This document shows positions 34,542-44,326 of a stretch of 64,000 nucleotides of DNA, piece by piece. Origin of the DNA: JALORV01 sp963724365 (lineage in GTDB: Bacteria > Pseudomonadota > Gammaproteobacteria > Burkholderiales > Burkholderiaceae_F); assembly GCA_963724365.1 (NCBI GenBank), contig CAVRUR010000017.1, positions 1 to 64,000 of the forward strand, read 5' to 3'. The notes beneath the pieces are model-generated. The model saw nothing but the letters and a program-made list of their open reading frames with translations. It ran no database searches and had not been told where the DNA came from. The translations under genes and the position numbers were made by a program. Position 1 is the first letter of the stretch; the number at the start of each line of letters is the position of its first letter.

Positions 34542-35981
34542 ATGAATCTGGCTGACCTGAATCGCTTCATCGGCGACAAGTGGGACCGTGATGTGGTTCC
34601 TCGGCTGGTCGACTATGTCCGCGTGCCGGCCAAGTCGCCGGCGTTCGATGCCAGCTGGGCGGCCCATGGGTACCTGCAGCAAGTGGTCAAGGATGCCGAA
34701 GCATGGTGTCGCGCACAGGCCATCGTGGGATTGACGATCGAACTGGTGGCGATCGAGGGCAGGACGCCGTGCCTGCTCTTCGACGTGCCGGCGACGCACG
34801 GGCTGGGCAACGACCGCACGGTGCTTTTCTACGGTCACCTGGACAAGCAACCGGAGATGGTCGGCTGGCGCGACGACCTTGGCCCGTGGAAGCCGGTGAT
34901 CGACGATGGCAAACTGTACGGGCGCGGCAGTGCGGACGACGGCTATGCGATCTACGCGGCGCTGACGACGATCGCTGCGATCGACGCGCAAGGTTCACCG
35001 CGCCCACGCTGCGTCGGCATCATCGAAACCTGCGAGGAGAGCGGCAGCCCGGATCTGCCTGCTTACCTCGAGTTGCTGACGCCGCGCTTCGGGGACGTGC
35101 AACTTGTGGTCGGCCTCGACTCCGGCTGTCGCAGCTACGAGCAGTTGTGGGTGACGACCTCGTTGCGCGGACTGGTCGGTGGCGTGCTGACGGTGGAGAT
35201 CCTGTCCGAGGGCGTGCATTCCGGTCACGCCAGTGGCATCGTGCCGTCGTCGTTCCGCATTGCCCGGCAGCTGCTCAACCGGCTCGATGATCCCGCCACC
35301 GGTCGAGTGCTGCTTCCTGAGCTGCATGCGGAGATTCCGGACGAACGCCTGCAGCAGGCGCAGGCGGCAGGCGAGATCCTGGGCGACTCGGTCTGGCAGG
35401 AGTATCCGTGGGTCGGCTGCACGCACGGTCCGGACGGCCACGCGCATGCGCAGCCGACGACGACCGATCCGGTCGAGGCGATACTCAACCGCACGTGGCG
35501 ACCCGCGCTCGCCGTGACTGGGGCCGCCGGATTCCCGGCGATCGATTCGGCAGGCAATGTGTTGCGGCCGAAGACAACGTTCAAGCTCAGTATGCGAATT
35601 CCGCCGACCGTCGACGGCGAGAAGGCGACGTGGGCGATGCAACGTGCCCTGACTGATGCTCCTCCGTACAACGCCAAGGTCAGCTTCACACCGGACTGGG
35701 GCGCCACCGGCTGGAACGCGCCGGATACGGCGCCGTGGCTGAAACGGACGCTCGACGAAGCATCGCGCCGTGTTTATGGCAAGGAAGCGGCCTGGGTCGG
35801 GGAGGGCGGGACGATTCCTTTCATGAACATGCTCGGCGAGCGCTTTCCGCAGGCGCAGTTTCTGATCACCGGAGTGCTGGGACCCCACTCGAATGCGCAC
35901 GGACCCAACGAGTTCCTGCACATTCCCTACGCGAAACAATTGACGGCGGCGGTGGCCAGCGTCGTCGCGGCGGTGCGCTAG
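34542..35981 (+). CDS. M20-family metallopeptidase / dipeptidase
   Basis: A 479-residue zinc hydrolase. Metal-site motifs in order: FYGHLDKQPE (His and general-base region), GRGSADDGYAIYAAL (bridging Asp), ETCEESGSPD (catalytic Glu pair), and a C-terminal HSNAHGPNEF histidine. It belongs to the carnosinase/CNDP-like dipeptidase group. The exact substrate is unknown. GGAGG lies eight bases before the ATG. Its stop overlaps by three bases the stop of the convergent gluQ. Confidence 0.88.
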   Translation: MNLADLNRFIGDKWDRDVVPRLVDYVRVPAKSPAFDASWAAHGYLQQVVKDAEAWCRAQAIVGLTIELVAIEGRTPCLLFDVPATHGLGNDRTVLFYGHLDKQPEMVGWRDDLGPWKPVIDDGKLYGRGSADDGYAIYAALTTIAAIDAQGSPRPRCVGIIETCEESGSPDLPAYLELLTPRFGDVQLVVGLDSGCRSYEQLWVTTSLRGLVGGVLTVEILSEGVHSGHASGIVPSSFRIARQLLNRLDDPATGRVLLPELHAEIPDERLQQAQAAGEILGDSVWQEYPWVGCTHGPDGHAHAQPTTTDPVEAILNRTWRPALAVTGAAGFPAIDSAGNVLRPKTTFKLSMRIPPTVDGEKATWAMQRALTDAPPYNAKVSFTPDWGATGWNAPDTAPWLKRTLDEASRRVYGKEAAWVGEGGTIPFMNMLGERFPQAQFLITGVLGPHSNAHGPNEFLHIPYAKQLTAAVASVVAAVR

Positions 35982-36892
35982 TAGCGGCGCAGATCCTGCC
36001 CGATATGCCAGTGCTCTGCCCAGGCCGCCATGGCGCTGCGCAGGAAGTGCGCAATCGTCGAGGCGCCGATGCGGGGAAGACCGAGATGTTGCGCAGCGCG
36101 TTCGAGTTCAACGAGTGCGTCGGCCCGATCGAGCGCGCGTGCTCCCGTCTGCTTCGACAGCTTTTCGCCGCGCTCGTTGACCACCAACGGCACGTGCAGG
36201 TAACGCGGCGTCGGCAGACCAAGAGTCCGCTGCAGGACGATTTGGCGCGGGGTGTTGTCCAACAGGTCAGCGCCGCGCACGATGTCGGTGATGCACTGGT
36301 TGGCATCATCGACCACGACGGCGAGCTGATACGCCCATAGTCCGTCCGCCCGACGCACGACGAAATCACCCACGTCCCGGTCGACGTGCTGCCCGATGCG
36401 GCCGCCGGCGCGATCTTCAAACTCCACCCGTCCCAGCGGCACGCGGAAGCGCCACGCGCGGATCGCGCGACCGCCTGAGCCGCCACGGCACGTGTTGGGA
36501 TAGACACCGGCGGAACGGCCGTCTCGCGCGGCTGCCAGCTCGACTTCAGCGCGAGAGCATGCACAGCCGTAGATCACTCCGCGATCGTGCAGGCGGCCGA
36601 ACGCTTCAGCGTAAAGCGGGCTGCGTTCGCTCTGCAACGCGACCGGCTCGTCGGAGGTCATGCCGAACGCCGCCAGAGTCGCAACGATGTCGGCGGTCGC
36701 ACCCGGGATTTCGCGCGGTGGATCCAGGTCCTCGATGCGCACCAGCCACGCGCCGCCGTGTGACCGCGCATCCAGCCAGCTCGCCAGCGCCGCGACCAGG
36801 GATCCCGCGTGCAGCGGCCCGGTCGGAGAAGGTGCGAAACGACCCCTGTATTCGGTTGTTTGCTGGAGAGCCGGGGGACTTGAGGTCTGCAT
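35978..36892 (-). CDS. gluQ: Glutamyl-Q tRNA(Asp) synthetase
   Basis: A 304-residue class I synthetase-like enzyme that glutamylates queuosine in tRNA(Asp). It has the truncated GluRS catalytic core and no anticodon-binding domain. The HIGH-type motif is in FAPSPTGPLHAGSL, the KMSKS-type in EKLSKQTG, and zinc ligands in YGCACSRAEV plus YPNTC. The start MQTSSPPAL at 36892 is preferred; an upstream GTG five codons earlier is possible. Confidence 0.92.
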   Translation of the reverse strand: MQTSSPPALQQTTEYRGRFAPSPTGPLHAGSLVAALASWLDARSHGGAWLVRIEDLDPPREIPGATADIVATLAAFGMTSDEPVALQSERSPLYAEAFGRLHDRGVIYGCACSRAEVELAAARDGRSAGVYPNTCRGGSGGRAIRAWRFRVPLGRVEFEDRAGGRIGQHVDRDVGDFVVRRADGLWAYQLAVVVDDANQCITDIVRGADLLDNTPRQIVLQRTLGLPTPRYLHVPLVVNERGEKLSKQTGARALDRADALVELERAAQHLGLPRIGASTIAHFLRSAMAAWAEHWHIGQDLRRY

Positions 36893-36943
36893 GAAGCCGA
36901 TTACCACCGTAACCGCCGCGCATATCGCGGCTCAGGCGGTGCC

Positions 36944-39316
36944 ATGTTGCGGCGATTATCCCGCTACGCCTATCCACCCGAGCCGCGCCCTGCAGGCACG
37001 GTCAACGCAGACACCCAATCCGTGGCACGACGCGCTGTTTCCGCCGAGCTCTTCAAGGTCGCCGTCGGACTCGGACGCAACACCTGGTACGCGAGCCTTG
37101 CGTTCGGCCTGCTGGCGGTGCTTCTGCTGGCACGGGAAGACAGGGTCCCCGCGGCCTCGATCTGGTGGGTCGCGCTGGCGTGTGCGGTGCTCGCACGCAC
37201 GGCGTACTGCCAGAGCGCATTGACGCAGCTCGCTGCACATCCGCGCAAGCTGCCCCGGCGCGCAGAGTGGTATGCGCTGCTGGCGGCGACCGAGGGGATC
37301 GCCTGGGCGATGCTGCTGGTGCTGCTGCCGTCGACTTCGGAAGGCGGGCTGATGTTCCAGCTGGGCCTGACCGTACTGGTCGCGCTCGGCGTGCTGCTGC
37401 CGTTCGCGCCTGCCGGCCTGCCATGGACGGCGTTCGCGATCCCGGTCGGCTTTGCTCAGCTGGTCGCGCTGCTGTCGCGCGAGTTGCCGCATCACGAACT
37501 CATCATGTTGACCTGGACGATGACAATGATCGGCGGTGCGTTGACCGCACAATGGCTGAAGCGGGCGCTGTCGAACAACCTGTCCATGCGCCATCGTGCC
37601 GACCTGTCGGCGCGTACGCAGGAACAGGCCAACGCCGAACTCAACCGGAGCCGAGAGCAGTTGCGCCTCGCGCTGGATGCGATCGACGCCGGCATCTCCG
37701 ACACGAACCTGATCACCGGCGAGCGCTTCTTCTCGGCACGCTACTTCAGCATCCTCGGCTACGACGATCGCGACGCCTTCCTCAAGGACCATCGGTTCTC
37801 CGATGCGCTACATCCCGACGATCGCAACCGCGTCCTCGCGGCACGCAAGAAGCACACCGAGTCCGGCGTTCCACTGCGGGAAGAATGCCGCCTGCGACGG
37901 GCGGATGGCGGCTACGTCGGGATCATCCTGCGGGGCGAGTCGGTGCGCGGCACCGATGGCAAGCCGACGCGACTGGTGCTGTCGATTGTCGACAACACCG
38001 AGCACCGTATTGCGCAGCACCGGCTCATCGACAGCGAGCGGCGCTACCGTGCTCTGGTCGAGGCATCGCCGTCACTGATCTGGGTGTCCGACGAGAAGGG
38101 CCGCCTGACGTTCGTCTCGGATCGCGCCTGTCGCGACATGTTCGGAGTCGAGCCGCGGGAACTGATGGGCCGCCATGTGGCCGACTTCAACGGGCCGGGC
38201 TTCACGCGGCGCGAGTTCCTGCGCCGCTTCTCGCCGGCCATGCATGGGCGGTCGGTGTTCGGCATGGAGGCCGTCCTGCGCAATCGCCAGGGCGAAGCCG
38301 TGCATGTCAACGTCAGTGCGATGCCGATCCTCAACGAGTCCGGGCAGGTCGAGTCGGTGACCGGGGTCTGCGCCGACATCACGGCAATGAAGCAGCGCGA
38401 GCGCGAACTGAACATCGCGATGCGCAACCAGCAGGCCGTGTTCGACGCGGCAGGCGAAGGCATCGTATTCGTGCGAAATGCGCGCATCGAAGGTCCGAAT
38501 CGAGCGCTGGCGCGCATGCTGGGAGTGACTCGCGAAGCGCTGGTCGGGCAGCCGGTCGAGGAGATCCTCGCCGCACGCTCCGACTGGGAAACCATCGACC
38601 AGGCAACGCGTGCGGCGTCCGTGCGCGGCGAAGCGGCGATCCATGAAGTGATGCTGCGCGCCAACGACGGCCGCAGCGTCTGGTGCCAGTTGACGTCGCG
38701 CCAGGCCGGCGACGGCGGTGCCTACATCCTGGTGCTGACCGACATTACCTCGCTGAAGCGGCGCGAGGAACTGGCCTGGCACCAGGCCAACCACGACGAT
38801 TTGACCGGGCTGCCGAATCGCCGGCAGCTGGGCGAGCACGCCCGCCGTCTGCTCTCGGTCGCTTTGCAGAAGCGGCGGCTCGCGGCCGTCCTGGTGCTGG
38901 ACCTCGATGGGTTCAAGGAAATCAATGATCTCTTCGGCCACTCCTATGGCGACAACCTGCTGAAGCGCGTCGCGTTGCGGCTGTCGGGCGTTCTGCGTGA
39001 CTACGATGTGGTGGCGCGCACCGGCGGCGACGAGTTCGTGGTGCTGTTGCCGGAAATCGAGCAGCCCTCGATCGCGATGGTCGTGGCCGAGAAGCTGATT
39101 GCGGCCGCGAGTGAAAACGTCGAGAACCACGGACGCTCGCTGCGACTGCACGCGAGTGTCGGCGTCGCGTTGTTTCCGAGTGACGGACACGACTTCGATA
39201 CTCTGCTAGCAGCGGCCGATGGCGCGATGTACGCTGCCAAGGCTGGCGGCAAGAACCGCTACCAGCTCGCCAGCGAACTCGCTCGGACGGCCGTTGCGCC
39301 GAGCCGGGTGAACTGA
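36944..39316 (+). CDS. Membrane PAS-GGDEF diguanylate cyclase
   Basis: A 790-residue protein: about five membrane helices (residues 40-200) forming an uncharacterised sensor, three PAS domains (about 240-350, 355-475, 490-600), and a C-terminal GGDEF domain (about 615-780). The active-site loop is intact (ARTGGDEFVVLLP), with the inhibitory I-site RDYD five residues before it. It is expected to make cyclic di-GMP and to be product-inhibited. No EAL domain. It is 51 bp from divergent gluQ and precedes a second, related gene. Confidence 0.9.
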   Translation: MLRRLSRYAYPPEPRPAGTVNADTQSVARRAVSAELFKVAVGLGRNTWYASLAFGLLAVLLLAREDRVPAASIWWVALACAVLARTAYCQSALTQLAAHPRKLPRRAEWYALLAATEGIAWAMLLVLLPSTSEGGLMFQLGLTVLVALGVLLPFAPAGLPWTAFAIPVGFAQLVALLSRELPHHELIMLTWTMTMIGGALTAQWLKRALSNNLSMRHRADLSARTQEQANAELNRSREQLRLALDAIDAGISDTNLITGERFFSARYFSILGYDDRDAFLKDHRFSDALHPDDRNRVLAARKKHTESGVPLREECRLRRADGGYVGIILRGESVRGTDGKPTRLVLSIVDNTEHRIAQHRLIDSERRYRALVEASPSLIWVSDEKGRLTFVSDRACRDMFGVEPRELMGRHVADFNGPGFTRREFLRRFSPAMHGRSVFGMEAVLRNRQGEAVHVNVSAMPILNESGQVESVTGVCADITAMKQRERELNIAMRNQQAVFDAAGEGIVFVRNARIEGPNRALARMLGVTREALVGQPVEEILAARSDWETIDQATRAASVRGEAAIHEVMLRANDGRSVWCQLTSRQAGDGGAYILVLTDITSLKRREELAWHQANHDDLTGLPNRRQLGEHARRLLSVALQKRRLAAVLVLDLDGFKEINDLFGHSYGDNLLKRVALRLSGVLRDYDVVARTGGDEFVVLLPEIEQPSIAMVVAEKLIAAASENVENHGRSLRLHASVGVALFPSDGHDFDTLLAAADGAMYAAKAGGKNRYQLASELARTAVAPSRVN

Positions 39317-39514
39317 ACGCGTCAGAGTGCTTCCGGGCGCCTCGCGGCGCGGGCGCGCCATCCTCGTCCGTTCGGATTAACCTTCGGCCGGCCGACTGCC
39401 GGCAATTGCCGTTGCTTTCACGTGACCGCTAGCATGGCTTCCCTGCGCCCGGCGACGTGATCCCGCGCGGGCGGGCGCATTGCGAGTGCGGAGTTTGCGA
39501 TCGATACGAAGGAG

Positions 39515-42500
39515 TTGACCCGGGGACTCAGTGCTTTGCGGCGCGCCGGTTCGGCGCGCATGCCCGAAGGTCGGTTCGACCTGCGCGTGCCGTTCGCGGT
39601 CGAACGCAGGCTGCTACCGGTACTGCTGCTCGTGGGCCTGGTCGCTGCTGCCAGCGCCACGGCAGTGGGAGCACCGGCACTCGTCTGGAGCTGGTTCGCG
39701 CTGTACGCCGTCAATTCCGCGGCGCGCTATCTGCTGGCCACGATCTACGGCGAAGCGCGCCAGCCGATTCCGGTCGATGCGCGTTGCGCGCGCCAGTACC
39801 TGGCCTGCGCCGTGTCCGACGTGCTGCTCTGGGCGGCACTGTTCGCTCTGGTGCCGAATCCGGCGGCCTTCGTTGCGGGGCCGGGCGCCTTTGCGGCGGC
39901 GGGTGGTGTGCTGCTGGCGGCCCTGAGCTTCGGCGGCTGGCCGCGCGTCTGGACCTTCTATGTCGCTGCGTGGGTCGGTGTGCTCGCGGTCATCGCGGCG
40001 CGAACGAGCGGCACACTGACCAGCTTCGCATTCGCGTTCCCGCTGTGGCTGCTGGCGGTCTGGTGGCTCGGCAGGCAGCAACCCCTCGGTCGTCATGCCG
40101 ATCGACGGGCGGCGCAGACGCTGATCAGCAATCCGACCAAGTTCGGCTGGCAGGCCGCTATCCATGCGATGCCCACACCGGTGATCGTTGCCCGCAACGG
40201 CCGCATCATCGAGGTCAATCGCTCGGCCTGCGAATTCATCGGCCGCAGCGAGCGCTCGATCCTCGGTAGCACGATCGACGAGTGCCTGATTGCCGAACCG
40301 CCCGAGGCCTTGCAGCCCGACAAGCACCGCTCCGAGTCGAGCGCGTCGGTCGACGTGAGGCCGGCCGACCGGACCTTCGATGGCTCGCCCTGGTCGGGCC
40401 GCGTGCGCTACATGGAACCGGGGCGAGTCTCGTCGGTCATGGTGATCGCGCTGACCAAGGCGGCGCAGGAGCCGTTCGGGCCCGCGCGGCTGCTGGAGGA
40501 CGCGCGCCGCTTCGCCGAGTGGATCGGTGGCCTGCAAGGCCTGCCCTGGTATCGCGACGAGCGCGGCGTGCTCATCGTGCCGCGGGAATTCCCGGCGCCG
40601 GAGGAAGGCCAGCGTGCGAGCGATGCGGCCGCGTTCCCGCTGGCCCACCTGCTCGCCGCCGAGGATCGTGAGCGCGTACATGCGCTGTACCGTGATTTCC
40701 TGCGTGCGGGAACGGTGTTCGATGAACGCATGGCTCTGCGTGACACGCAGGGTGTACCGCGCGAAGTGCGCGTCGTCTGCGTCGTCCGTCCGACCGGCGC
40801 GGAGAGCCTCGCGCCGGTGATCGGCACGATTGCGGCCGCACGTCCCGAGGCGCCGCGCGTGCCGGCCGAGCCGGTCGCGGACCTGCTGTCGCGACTGCCG
40901 GTGGTCGTCTGGCTCGTCGACACCTCCGGGCGCGTCGTGCATGTGACCGGGACAGACCCGAGGCGCTGGGGCATGGTGGTCGAGGCGCGCACGCGTCCCG
41001 AGTGGCACGCCGCGTTCGCCTTCAAGCCGGAGTCCCTGCCCGTCGTCCAGGAGGCGCTGCAGAAGGCGCTGCGTGGCAAGCCGAGTTTCGACGTCCGCAA
41101 TGCGCGCACCAGCCGCTCCGGCGGGCGCCTGAGTCTGCGCAGCCATTTCGTGCCCTATGAAGGCAAGCGCATGCAGGCCGTGCTCGTGATGGACACGATA
41201 GCTTCGCCGTTCGAGCTGCTCGAGCTCGATCGACTCAAGCGCAGCAAGGGCCAGTACAAGTCGCTGGTGGAAGCCTCGGCGAGCCTGATCTGGGCCTGCG
41301 ATGAGCACTTCACGCTTACGTTTGCCAGCCGCCGTGCGGCGCGCGACATCTACGGGTATGAAACACGTGAACTGCTCGGCAAGCCGGCATCGGTCCTGTT
41401 GCCGACCGATGCAGAGCAGCCGGCTGTGCGGCGCGCGTTCGAAGGGCTGCGCGAAGGACGCTCTATCCGTGACCTCGAGGCGGTTCACATCACGCAGGAA
41501 GGGCGTCGCGTCATCGTTTCCATCAGTGCCGTGCCGCTGCGCCATCCGGGGGGCCGCTTTGCCGGCGCGATCGGAATGAACGCCGACCTGACCGCTCTCA
41601 AATCGCGCGAAACGCGCCTGTCCGAAGCGCTGCGGGTTGAGCGCACGGTGCTGGATTCCGCCGGCCAGGCGATCGCGGTCGTCAAACAGGGCCTGGTGCA
41701 GCGCTGCAACGACGCGTTCCTGCGCCTGGCAGGCTTGCCGCCCGAACAGCTGGCGCGCGCACCGCTCAATGAATGCCTGCTCGAACGCGAGGACTGGGAT
41801 GAACTGACGCAGGCAGCAGATGAGGCGCGCAGTCGCGACCAGGCCGTGGTGCGCGAACTGCGCGTGCAGCGCGGCGCGAGGCTCGGCCATGGTGAAGGCG
41901 CGGCCTGGTGCCAGATCACGGCGCGTTCGATCGCCGCCGGTGAATTCGTGTTGGTCATCGCCGATATCGACATGATCAAGCGCCGCGAGGCCAGCGCGCT
42001 GCACGAGGCGCAGCACGACGACCTGACCGGGCTGCCGAACCGCCGGCTGCTGGCCGAACGCGCCGCGGCGGCGCTCGCGACCTCGGAACTGCGCAAGGTC
42101 AGTTGCGCGGTGCTGGCGATCGACCTTGACGGGTTCAAGGAAATCAATGATCGCTACGGTCACGAGGTCGGCGACGACATGCTGCGCGAGATCGCTGCGC
42201 GACTGACGCGCGTGATGCGGCCGCAGGACACGGTCGCGCGCCGCGGCGGCGATGAGTTCGCCGTGCTCGTGCCCGACGTCGGTTCCGTGCTCGAAGTGGA
42301 ACGCATTGCCACGCGACTGTTGCAGGCAATCGAGCAACCGGTGGCACAGCAGCAGGGCCGTCCGTCGCTCAGCGTGTCGGCGAGCATCGGAGTGTCGCTC
42401 GCACCGGAGCAGGGGCGGGATCTCGAACGACTGCTGCAGTTGGCTGACCTGGCGATGTACGACGCCAAACTCAAGGGCAAGAACCGCTTTGCGTTCGCAC

Positions 42501-42562
42501 AGGGCGCGGGGCTGCCCTCCAACGTCACGCCACTAGTGCCGCGCGTGTCGCGGACGTCCTGA
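39515..42562 (+). CDS. Large membrane PAS-GGDEF diguanylate cyclase
   Basis: About 1015 residues: five or six membrane helices (about 30-190), several PAS-like domains (about 210-310, 335-450, 465-560, 575-690, 700-810) and a GGDEF domain (about 820-1000). Active site ARRGGDEFAVLVPD with I-site RPQD five residues upstream, so probably active and feedback-inhibited. The GGDEF half closely resembles the gene at 36944 (shared HDDLTGLPNRR and DLDGFKEIND), suggesting tandem duplication. The start is uncertain: a TTG at 39515 abuts an AGGAG, and an ATG lies at 39560. The end overlaps the convergent lysR by 38 bp. Confidence 0.88.
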   Translation: MTRGLSALRRAGSARMPEGRFDLRVPFAVERRLLPVLLLVGLVAAASATAVGAPALVWSWFALYAVNSAARYLLATIYGEARQPIPVDARCARQYLACAVSDVLLWAALFALVPNPAAFVAGPGAFAAAGGVLLAALSFGGWPRVWTFYVAAWVGVLAVIAARTSGTLTSFAFAFPLWLLAVWWLGRQQPLGRHADRRAAQTLISNPTKFGWQAAIHAMPTPVIVARNGRIIEVNRSACEFIGRSERSILGSTIDECLIAEPPEALQPDKHRSESSASVDVRPADRTFDGSPWSGRVRYMEPGRVSSVMVIALTKAAQEPFGPARLLEDARRFAEWIGGLQGLPWYRDERGVLIVPREFPAPEEGQRASDAAAFPLAHLLAAEDRERVHALYRDFLRAGTVFDERMALRDTQGVPREVRVVCVVRPTGAESLAPVIGTIAAARPEAPRVPAEPVADLLSRLPVVVWLVDTSGRVVHVTGTDPRRWGMVVEARTRPEWHAAFAFKPESLPVVQEALQKALRGKPSFDVRNARTSRSGGRLSLRSHFVPYEGKRMQAVLVMDTIASPFELLELDRLKRSKGQYKSLVEASASLIWACDEHFTLTFASRRAARDIYGYETRELLGKPASVLLPTDAEQPAVRRAFEGLREGRSIRDLEAVHITQEGRRVIVSISAVPLRHPGGRFAGAIGMNADLTALKSRETRLSEALRVERTVLDSAGQAIAVVKQGLVQRCNDAFLRLAGLPPEQLARAPLNECLLEREDWDELTQAADEARSRDQAVVRELRVQRGARLGHGEGAAWCQITARSIAAGEFVLVIADIDMIKRREASALHEAQHDDLTGLPNRRLLAERAAAALATSELRKVSCAVLAIDLDGFKEINDRYGHEVGDDMLREIAARLTRVMRPQDTVARRGGDEFAVLVPDVGSVLEVERIATRLLQAIEQPVAQQQGRPSLSVSASIGVSLAPEQGRDLERLLQLADLAMYDAKLKGKNRFAFAQGAGLPSNVTPLVPRVSRTS

Positions 42563-43439
42563 GCTTTTCCAGCCACCACGCGACTGCCTTGCCGCGGGCG
42601 TCGTTGCGCCACGCCACATGCATCGTGCTGTCGCCGCGCTCCTGGTCCGTTGTCTTCACGATCAGTTCGCCGCGCGCGAGCGCGTCGTGCACCAGATGCG
42701 CCGGCAGGAAGCCGCAGCCGAGCCCGGCCTTCTGCGCGACGATCTTCGCGGCGAGGTTCGGTACGGTCAGCACGTCCGCCAGACCCAGCAGACCGGCAGC
42801 ACGAGGCGCCATCCGCTGCGAGGTGTCAGCGACGACGACCTGCCGATGCTTGCGCAGTTCGCTGGCAGGCAGTGGTGATCCGACTGCCGCTAGCGGGTGG
42901 CTGGGCGCCACTGCAAACACGAAGCTCACCGTGGCGAGCGGTTCTGCCCGATAGCCGGCGCCGAGTCGCGACGGTTCCGGGCCTTCCTGGATCGCGCCGA
43001 TGGCAAGGTCGGCGCGGCCCGACATCAGCGCATCCCAGGTTCCGCCCAGGACTTCGTCGGCGATCTTCAGCTGCGTCGGCGCGACTCGCATGAATTCGTC
43101 GAGCAGCGGGACCAGTCGTGCGAACGGAATGAGGTTGTCGAGCGCCAGCGTGAGTTCCTGTTCCCAGCCCGAGGCCACACGCCGCACCCGCTGCGTCAGT
43201 TCCTCGGCGGCGGCCAGCAAATGGCGGCCTTCGCGCAGCAGTTCCTCGCCGGCTGGAGTCAGGCGGGCGCGATAGCCGCGCCGGTCGAACAGCAGTACGT
43301 CGAGATCGTCCTCGAGCCGGCGCACCGCATAGGTGACCGCCGACGGAACGCGGCCAAGCTCATCGGCAGCGCCGGCGAAGCTGCCGCGCCGGGCGATCGC
43401 ATCGATCAGTTGGAGGGCGTCCAGCGTCAGCGTCGACAT
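42525..43439 (-). CDS. LysR-family transcriptional regulator
   Basis: A 304-residue regulator: N-terminal winged HTH (LDALQLIDAIARRGSFAGAADELGRVPSAVTYAVRRLE in two motifs), then a two-lobed effector-binding domain. It is divergent from the pirin gene, an arrangement like E. coli yhaJ-yhaK, so it probably controls pirin and doxX. A TTGAATATATTCGAA site lies 5 bp upstream of its ATG and may be its operator. The effector is unknown. Confidence 0.88.
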   Translation of the reverse strand: MSTLTLDALQLIDAIARRGSFAGAADELGRVPSAVTYAVRRLEDDLDVLLFDRRGYRARLTPAGEELLREGRHLLAAAEELTQRVRRVASGWEQELTLALDNLIPFARLVPLLDEFMRVAPTQLKIADEVLGGTWDALMSGRADLAIGAIQEGPEPSRLGAGYRAEPLATVSFVFAVAPSHPLAAVGSPLPASELRKHRQVVVADTSQRMAPRAAGLLGLADVLTVPNLAAKIVAQKAGLGCGFLPAHLVHDALARGELIVKTTDQERGDSTMHVAWRNDARGKAVAWWLEKLRTSATRAALVA

Positions 43440-43443
43440 GTTG

Positions 43444-43458
43444 TTGAATATATTCGAA
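43444..43458. promoter_or_regulatory. Palindrome in the lysR-pirin intergenic region
   Basis: TTGAATATATTCGAA contains the perfect 10-bp palindrome GAATATATTC and fits the LysR T-N11-A pattern loosely. It is the most AT-rich part of the 125-bp divergent region. A second palindrome, CGGATATCCG, lies at 43492-43501. Either could be the regulator's site. Confidence 0.45.
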
Positions 43459-43564
43459 CGACTTCGTCAGTCTAATCCCGATGTGTTTACTCGGATATCC
43501 GTTCAATATCTCGACTCGACTGCCGGTCTGCGATGGGCCGGATCAAACGAAAGGAGTGAATTCA

Positions 43565-44263
43565 ATGATGTCGGTACGAGCGGGCAACGAGCGCGGCTAT
43601 GCCGATCACGGTTGGCTCAAGTCGTTTCACAGCTTCTCATTTGCTGAATATCATGATCCGGACCACATGGCGTTCGGACCGCTGCGGGTCATCAACGAAG
43701 ATCGGGTCGCACCGGGCAAGGGCTTTGGCACGCATGGCCATCGCGACATGGAGATCATCAGCTACGTGCTGGACGGCGAACTGGCGCACAAGGACAGCAT
43801 GGGCAAGGGTTCGGTGATCCGGCCCGGGGACGTGCAGCGCATGAGCGCCGGTCGTGGCGTGATGCACTCGGAGTTCAACCATTCGAACTCCCAGGTGACA
43901 CACTTCCTGCAGATCTGGATCATGCCGAACGTCACCGGGATTGAACCCAGCTACGAAGAGAAGCGCTTCGAGGAGACTGACAAGCGCGGACGCCTGCGAC
44001 TGGTGGCATCTCCGGACGGTGCCCAGGGTTCGCTGACGATCCACCAGGACGCGCGTGTCTATGCGGGCCTGTTCGACGGTGCCGAGTCCGCCACGCTCGA
44101 CATTGCGCAGGGTCGGCGCGCCTACGTGCATGCGGCACGAGGCAGCGTGCGGGTTAACGGTAAGTTGCTGGACGCCGGCGACGCCGCGAAGATGACCGAT
44201 GTCGGCGGGCTCGAACTGTCGCAGGGTTCAGGTGCTGAAGTGCTGGTTTTCGATCTGCCGTAA
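43565..44263 (+). CDS. Pirin family protein (YhaK-like)
   Basis: A 232-residue cupin-fold protein. The metal ligands of pirins are present: two histidines in FGTHGHRDMEII, then His and Glu in GRGVMHSEFNHS. The N-terminal HGWLKSFHSFSFAEY is the family signature. Relatives include quercetinases and redox-sensing proteins; the activity here is unknown. The ATG at 43565 follows AAAGGAG by eight bases. Divergent from lysR and 63 bp ahead of doxX. Confidence 0.9.
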   Translation: MMSVRAGNERGYADHGWLKSFHSFSFAEYHDPDHMAFGPLRVINEDRVAPGKGFGTHGHRDMEIISYVLDGELAHKDSMGKGSVIRPGDVQRMSAGRGVMHSEFNHSNSQVTHFLQIWIMPNVTGIEPSYEEKRFEETDKRGRLRLVASPDGAQGSLTIHQDARVYAGLFDGAESATLDIAQGRRAYVHAARGSVRVNGKLLDAGDAAKMTDVGGLELSQGSGAEVLVFDLP

Positions 44264-44326
44264 ATCCTCACCTCGTCGGTCCCGGCCTCGATCCGGCCGG
44301 GACCAACACCTCACTGGAGAAGTTGC

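Noticed and set aside
39614..42337. 907-codon minus-strand frame opposite the second GGDEF gene
   Set aside because: Shadow frame; the plus strand encodes clear PAS and GGDEF domains.
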